DNA of 64,000 nt, taken from positions 27,121 through 91,120 of the forward strand of contig JAOPHQ010001775.1 in NCBI GenBank assembly GCA_030340625.1. The letters run 5' to 3'. Positions 58,738 through 64,000 of this stretch are shown here, one piece after another; positions within the stretch are counted from its first letter, which is position 1; every line of letters starts with the position of its first letter. Position numbers and translations under genes: made by a program. The notes under the pieces were generated by a model. It was given only the letters and a program-made list of their open reading frames with translations, searched no databases and was not told where the DNA came from. Origin of the DNA: Merluccius polli (lineage: Eukaryota > Chordata > Actinopteri > Gadiformes > Merlucciidae).

Positions 58738-58742
58738 ATGCT
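57961..58742. repeat. Compound (CA)n/(GT)n array with ACATGCTCAGTG interspersions
   Basis: CA-rich to about 58,055, then about 650 bp of GT dinucleotides broken at irregular intervals by CTACATGCTCAG or GCATGCTC. Reading frames of alternating Cys/Val through it are artefacts. Confidence 0.95.
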
Positions 58743-58916
58743 CAGGCACCTGCGAGCTGAGGAAACCGGTGTGACCGGTTTCCGCTCCCACAGCAGGACA
58801 GGTGCAGCGGCTCCACAAGCAGACACACGCAGCGCCGCCGCCGCCGCCGCTCTCCTCCCACCGACGGCTCCATTCCCACACCTTCCAAAGGGAACACAGG
58901 GAGTTGTTTTACATAC

Positions 58917-59033
58917 ATGTCATTCGGGAGCAGGGGAGGGTGAGGCAGAGCAATTCACTGTAGGAAGATGAACCGCGGACATTGGGGTTCGAACCCGGAG
59001 TCGAAACCCTTGAACCACTAGACCAGTGTGCCT
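58917..59033 (-). repeat. tRNA-derived SINE, 5' part
   Basis: The minus strand has tRNA-like A box (TGGTCTAGTGGTT) and B box (GGGTTCGAACCCC) followed by body sequence ending GAATGACATGTATGTAA. The body matches the SINE at 61,955-62,142. The cloverleaf is not complete, so it is not called as a tRNA gene. Confidence 0.65.
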
Positions 59034-61954
59034 TGAGGCGAGACGAGGCGCGTCGACGCGAAACGTTTCGGGATTTGACGCGTGTTCCTGGCGTAGGTCA
59101 CAGCGACGCCACCGAGTGTTGAAGTGTTTAACGTTGTTGCTGTTTACAATAGACTAAGTACTATTTACCATTTGACTTATTATTGATTCATTATTCCAAT
59201 AAAAATAAATGTCTTCAAGACGATGGGTCCCCTCTGGGGTCACATGGTAGACAAAAAAACTTGATGTGTGCAAGGATTTGGTTTGTTCCTCACAGCAGGG
59301 AATGGATTGGACCATTCACACACACACACACACGCGCGCGCACACACGCGTACATTCCCCATGAACGCATATCTGATACCTGATCTTTTTCCTCTCCTGT
59401 CTTTTAAGTATGAACGACTGAATGCAGTGTTTGTCTTTTCACATTTTGCCGTACAGTTACGTGTTATCGTCTCATCGAGTGGCAGCGTGACATAAAACAG
59501 CTCCAACCGCTGTTTTCCAATGGCGTTGGGTGTAATCTCAACCCAAATCTCAGTCAACCATCACATGCACTCTGTCATCACATGCATACAATGACCTCCA
59601 CTCATCCACTTCCTCAACTACGGATTCACAAAACCGTGTGCACGGATTTACACATCAGGTTTTGTTTGCCACCATATGACCCCAGAGGGACACCGTACGC
59701 ACAAAGACACATTTTCGATAAAATACAGATTTTTTTTATGAGCCTGTATCCGTGTGATACCTTTTTGACAGTCTGTTGCATGTGAAATATGGTGGAAATA
59801 TAATAACATATCTGTGTAATAATGTGTGTGACATTTTCCATAATCACTCCCCACCACTTTAAGTGGGTGTGTTTGGCGGTCGGCCCGGCGGCGGTGCGCC
59901 TTGGGCGAGGACGAGGTTTTGCACCGCTGCTCTCTCCAGTCTATCTGCTGTAACACCGTGACCCCGCAGCATGCTGGGAGTCCGGGTGGCTGCAGGGTCT
60001 GAAGACGTATGACTGCTTACATTGAGACTGCAGTCAGAGTAGTCAGGGGTTATCTTAAGGGGCATCAAACCGACACACACACCTGGGACCACTCCCACCG
60101 TCGCGGTTTTGAAAGAGGCAAGCTTACAGGAGCCAATGACAACACAGGAACGAAGGAGTGTGTTTTTTCGAAACCTTTACTGTGTCACGGTTTCGGCCGC
60201 CCCCCCCCCCCCCCCCCCCCCCTCTTCTCAGACCAAATTATATTGTTATTAATTTGATTTAGAAAATGGTTAGAAGAGCTCCCTGGATTGAAATGCTTTA
60301 TTCTTTAGACTTGAGTAGTTCAAATTATTCTGAACAAAGGGGCGAAAAAAGCTGCAGGGAAAAAGTTACAAATAGTATGAACAAAAAAGAGCGAATAGTG
60401 AGAAACTGCCACTTTCACTATACTTCATAAACAACAGCTGCTTAAACTGCCTCCTTCTATTTTTGGGAAGAAAAGGAGCACAACAGCTCAAAACAGCCGA
60501 CAACACCACCCGCTTGAATCGACCCTCGAATAAAGATGTTGTCTTTTAAACAGAAACCAACCACAGTCTGTTACCATCCCAACCACAAGGTGTCAGTAAT
60601 GTCCATGCAAGAATTTGAATGAATTAATGAATTAATGAATCTGTCATCTTTTAGGTTTGAAAAACAACATCTGTGCAGTGTGTGTGTGTGTGTGTGTGTG
60701 GGTGCGCATGCCTGCAGGTGTGTATGCGTGTTCTTGCGTGCATGTGCTTACCTGTGCCTGAGTGTCTGTGTGCATACTTGCATGTGTGTGTGTGTGTGTG
60801 TCTGTCTATCTGTGTGCGAATGTGTGCTTTTGTGTGTGTGTGTGTGTGTGTGTGCGTGTGCGTGCGTGCGTGCGTGCGTGTGTGTGTGTGTGTGTGTGTG
60901 TGCGTGCGTGCGTGTGTGTGTGTGGGGGGGGGGGGGGGGGGGGGGGGGAGGACAGTAGCCCAACCATTCCCAACTGTTCCCAATCACCAGCCCAGGCTCT
61001 GACTGGTACCAGCTCCCTATCGGCTCTTCAACCACCACAACTCCCACCGCCTGGGATGGAGCCAGACTCCCCAACACCTAGGGCTGTCCTAACCCTGGCA
61101 CACCTCCTCATAACATCATCATCATTTAAACACGCACCGACCGAACGCTATTTAACACCCAACTGCTATTTATGCAAACCTTTAGCACAGACGTTTAGCC
61201 AAACTTACAGATAATTTTAGATGCGGGGTTAAACATCCTGCACCCCCCCCCCCCCCCCCACATTGTGTTTGTAGAGGGATGGCTGACAAACCCAGTCCTT
61301 GTTATCAGCCAGTCTTTGAACCCCTCCAGTACCCTGTTACGATCACACGGCCTGATGTTACGATCCGTGTGATGGACACCGCCGCGCCGCTGACCCTCGA
61401 TGACCTCTGACCCTGACAGGGACCGGGTCAGACCGGGTCAACCCTCAGAGCCCGGGAGCGACCCACCTGCTGTTTGTCTGTTTGTGAGCCGACGAGGTCC
61501 TGAGACGACAGTAAACGACCGCCTCCATCGACCAACTGAAAGTTCACTGTTCCCTTTTCTTAAGTGTGTCTATTTAACATCGATTTCTTTCTATCGGTGA
61601 AGAAATGTTAAAAAGTTTGCCAAGTACGAGCATAGAGATGAGTTTAACTGACACAGTGTTGCCTATTCTTCCCGCTAAAGAAGTTAAAGAAAACAATACA
61701 TTTATTAATTGGATATAATAATTGGATGGAAACTGTAAAACCAACATTAAATATATTTGTAGAAAACACCCTTTCCAAAACTATTACTTCACCAAACCTG
61801 ACCCTATTTAGAAGTGCTGAATCGACTAAAACCAGCATCTTCATGGCAGCTCATCCCAAACATGACTTACCTCTACAGGTCTGCCTCATGTTCACATGAA
61901 CACATGAGGGCTAAACTAGGATCAATCTTTATTCATTATTAATATTAATATTAC
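59034..61954. other. Gene-free region with low-complexity tracts
   Basis: (CA)/(CG) tract at 59,318-59,350; a diverged inverted pair at about 59,222-59,285 and 59,637-59,700; (C)n at 60,199-60,222; GT/GC-rich purine-pyrimidine alternation at 60,677-60,924 ending in (G)n; (C)n at 61,243-61,259. No gene is supported. Confidence 0.45.
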
Positions 61955-62142
61955 TGTTTGCTATTAAGTTGACGTTTTTATCCAAAGCGACTTACTGTGA
62001 TTTCAGATTTCAGATACATGTCATTAATGAGGTAGGGGGTGAGGCATCTCTCTCAGGGATGCCTACAGGTAGACTGTGGAGACATTGGGGATCAAACCCA
62101 GTCCCTTTTTGGCAGGGCGACACTATCCTGCCCCTTTAATCT
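61955..62142 (-). repeat. Near-complete tRNA-derived SINE
   Basis: The minus strand reads from a tRNA-like head (GGGCAGGATAGTG, B box GGGTTTGATCCCC) through a body with TAATGACATGTATCTGAAA to the conserved tail AGTCGCTTTGGATAAAAACG. Head, body and tail are in the canonical order of teleost tRNA-SINEs. Confidence 0.7.
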
Positions 62143-62288
62143 GATCAGGTCTTTGAGTTTTCCGAGCACAGAGAGCTGAGGGTTGGCTTTCTGTACCTGG
62201 CGTCACTAGACAAGGTCGGCCATTGTTTCCTCTCCATGAGAGCTCATTCACAAGATGAATCAGCGTTTTTACTCAGGTGGTCACATGA

Positions 62289-62289
62289 C

Positions 62290-62338
<49 letters not shown>
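62289..62338. repeat. (C)n and (CA)n tract
   Basis: About 17 C followed by about 16 CA dinucleotides. A (GT)n/(G)n tract lies further on at 62,538-62,620. Confidence 0.95.
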
Positions 62339-62340
<2 letters not shown>

Positions 62341-62541
62341 TCCTAACATTTAAATAAGGAGCAGCCGATTGGCCCTGTGTTTCACTTTTTCATATTCCTG
62401 ATTCATGAAAAGGCTCCTTGAATTTGAATGGGATTTTAACAGCATTTGATTTGGATGTGATTTAGATTCAGACTGGAGGTTGGTCAGATGGGATTTGGAT
62501 GTGAGTGAGGACTTTTCAATTTATTCAGCAGGTGTTTGTTG

Positions 62542-62581
<40 letters not shown>

Positions 62582-62776
62582 GCCGAGGGCTGGAGGGAAG
62601 GGGGGGGGGGGGGGGGGGGCTACCAAAAGACCACCCAGTTTTTTTCCCCTGTCCATCCACTCGTCGCGGTCATCCTGTCCAACGCATCGCTTTCTGCTCC
62701 CCGAATGCAAATGTGATTGAGAAGTAAACATGATGCCAGCAGCCTCACTTGACTCCACCTTCGCCCTCCTTCGCAA

Positions 62777-62783
62777 TATAAAG
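62777..62783 (+). promoter_or_regulatory. TATA box of claudin gene 6
   Basis: TATAAAG about 200 bp upstream of the start codon, followed by a pyrimidine-rich 5' UTR (TCCTCCTCCTCC). Confidence 0.6.
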
Positions 62784-62981
62784 AAGGTAGAGTCTCACCC
62801 CTCTCCCCTTCCTCCTCCTCCTCCTCACCCGCTCGCCGCCTCACAACCCGGAGAGCCTCTGAGCCGCTGAGCTCCCGTATCGCCTTCCCATCTCCGGAGG
62901 GCTGAGCCCAGACCGAGGGGCCCCCCTTATCCCCGCTGCGGCGCCCAGGACCAGGACCCTCTCCTCGGGGCTGCTGCTGCC

Positions 62982-63662
62982 ATGTACTCCGCCGGCCTGG
63001 AGATCCTGGGCATCATCCTGGCCGTGGCGGGCTGGCTGGGCGTCATGGTGACGTGCGGCCTGCCCATGTGGCGGGTGGCGGCCTACGTGGGCCAGAACAT
63101 CGTCATCTCCCAGGTGATCTGGGAGGGGCTGTGGATGAACTGCTCGGTGCAGAGCACCGGCCAGATGCACTGCAAGGTGCACGACTCCATGCTGGGGCTG
63201 CCGGCGGACCTGCAGGCCGCCCGCGCCCTGGTCGTCGTCTCCATGGTGACGTGCGTGGCGGGCGTGGGCCTGGCGGTGGCCGGGGCCAAGTGCACCAACT
63301 GCAGCGCCGACGCGGGCAGCAAGCCCCGGCTGGTGGCGGCGGCCGGCGTCACCTTCCTGGCGGCGGGGCTGTCGCTGCTGGTGGCCGTGTCGTGGACCGC
63401 CAACGCCATCGTGGTGGACTTCTACGACCCCACGCTGGAGGAGACGGGCAAGAGGGAGTTCGGCAACGCGCTGTACTTCGGCTGGGCCGCGTCCTGCCTG
63501 CTGGTGCTGGGGGGGGCGCTGCTCTGCTGCTCCTGCCCGCCGAGGGCCCCCGGAGCCGCCGGCGGCAGCGGAGCGAGCGCCGCGCCTCGCGCCCGGGGGG
63601 CGAGCTACTCGGCCGTCAAGACCGCGTCCGTCAACGGATACACCAGGAGGGACTATGTGTGA
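62982..63662 (+). CDS. Claudin-3/6-like (intronless, 226 aa), cluster gene 6
   Basis: The only claudin here on the plus strand. Starts [20 protein letters not shown] after GCTGCTGCC. W30, ECL1 GLW 49-51, C54 and C64; the usual [14 protein letters not shown] is [14 protein letters not shown], with two histidines. R81 precedes TM2; KCTNC pair; ECL2 has [14 protein letters not shown], acidic and without the NPLV-type loop; post-TM4 CCSCPPR. The tail is Gly/Ala-rich ([14 protein letters not shown]), then [12 protein letters not shown] and the PDZ motif RDYV. The GC content of the third codon positions is very high, giving long meaningless antisense frames. A TATA box lies about 200 bp upstream. 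Confidence 0.95.
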   Translation: MYSAGLEILGIILAVAGWLGVMVTCGLPMWRVAAYVGQNIVISQVIWEGLWMNCSVQSTGQMHCKVHDSMLGLPADLQAARALVVVSMVTCVAGVGLAVAGAKCTNCSADAGSKPRLVAAAGVTFLAAGLSLLVAVSWTANAIVVDFYDPTLEETGKREFGNALYFGWAASCLLVLGGALLCCSCPPRAPGAAGGSGASAAPRARGASYSAVKTASVNGYTRRDYV

Positions 63663-63767
63663 ATGGCTCTCCACCTCTCCGGGTGCAGATGGAGATGAAG
63701 GCCTCACTGGGGGGGTTATGAATGGGATGAGCAGTAGAGGCAGAAGATGAATCTGTGGTTGAATAGA

Positions 63768-64000
63768 GAGTGTGGATGGACAGGTGGATGGATGGACAGG
63801 TGGATGGACAGACAGGTGGATGGATGGACAGGTGGACGGACAGACAGGTGGATGGACAGACAGGTGGGTGGATGGACAGGTGGATGGATGGACAGGTGGA
63901 TGGATGAACAGGTGGATGGATGAACAGGTGGATGGACAGACAGGTGGATGGATGGACAGGTGGATGGATGAACAGGTGGATGGATGAACAGGTGGATGGA
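63768..64000. repeat. GGATGGACAGGT minisatellite at window end
   Basis: Tandem GGATGGACAGGTGGAT-like units with GGACAGACAGGT variants, continuing past the window edge. Confidence 0.95.

Noticed and set aside
58027..58971. 314-aa Cys/Val-rich frame
   Set aside because: Translation of a GT dinucleotide array.
58975..59035. A tRNA gene on the minus strand
   Set aside because: A and B box similarities are present, but the acceptor stem and anticodon arm do not fold properly and the sequence continues into a SINE body.

Overview
The window is teleost fish genomic DNA. The evidence is spliced U-lineage-type MHC class I genes with GT-AG introns, intronless claudin genes, tRNA-derived fish SINEs, several fish DNA transposon families with target-site duplications, and very abundant (CA)n, (CT)n and GACA microsatellites. 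No species can be named from the sequence.

Positions 1-36,343 hold a tandem array of MHC class I alpha-chain genes on the + strand in repeat units of about 15-17 kb. Copy A (200-2,927) is cut by the window edge and lacks its leader and alpha-1 exons. Copies B (10,982-18,341) and C (27,742-35,180) are complete seven-coding-exon genes, each predicted to encode 375 residues. The three share near-identical introns and 3' UTRs. Nearly every intron carries its own tandem-repeat family. B and C share an ISRE/X2/Y-like promoter and an ISRE in intron 1. Coding differences are concentrated in the peptide-binding alpha-1/alpha-2 exons. Copy C keeps the canonical peptide-anchor residues of alpha-2, while A and B have replaced them.

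The DNA between class I copies is a junkyard shared by both intervals. It contains minus-strand relics of the immunoproteasome gene psmb8 (last exon twice, a middle exon once), a ZBED-like hAT transposase relic, a Gypsy gag/protease relic, several minisatellites and a hAT-type non-autonomous element. Insertions or losses private to one unit (solo LTR, Harbinger-like element, piggyBac-like MITE, 74-bp perfect palindrome, a deletion in the Gypsy relic) let the events be ordered.

The array ends at about 36,343, where a 444-bp THAP/P-like element with an 8-bp target duplication sits on the breakpoint. Positions 36.8-40.5 kb hold mobile-element debris: a degenerate telomere-like array, a MADF exon fragment and a hAT MITE.

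Positions 40.9-63.7 kb hold a cluster of six intronless claudin genes, five on the minus strand (40.9, 44.7, 46.7, 50.3 and 53.0 kb) and one on the plus strand (63.0 kb). They encode four-pass tight-junction proteins of the claudin-3/4-like type. A gene-poor 9-kb stretch (53.8-62.8 kb) has SINE fragments, an inverted repeat and long GT/CA arrays.

I see no prokaryotic-type system or clearly new gene family. The most informative material is the comparison between class I copies.
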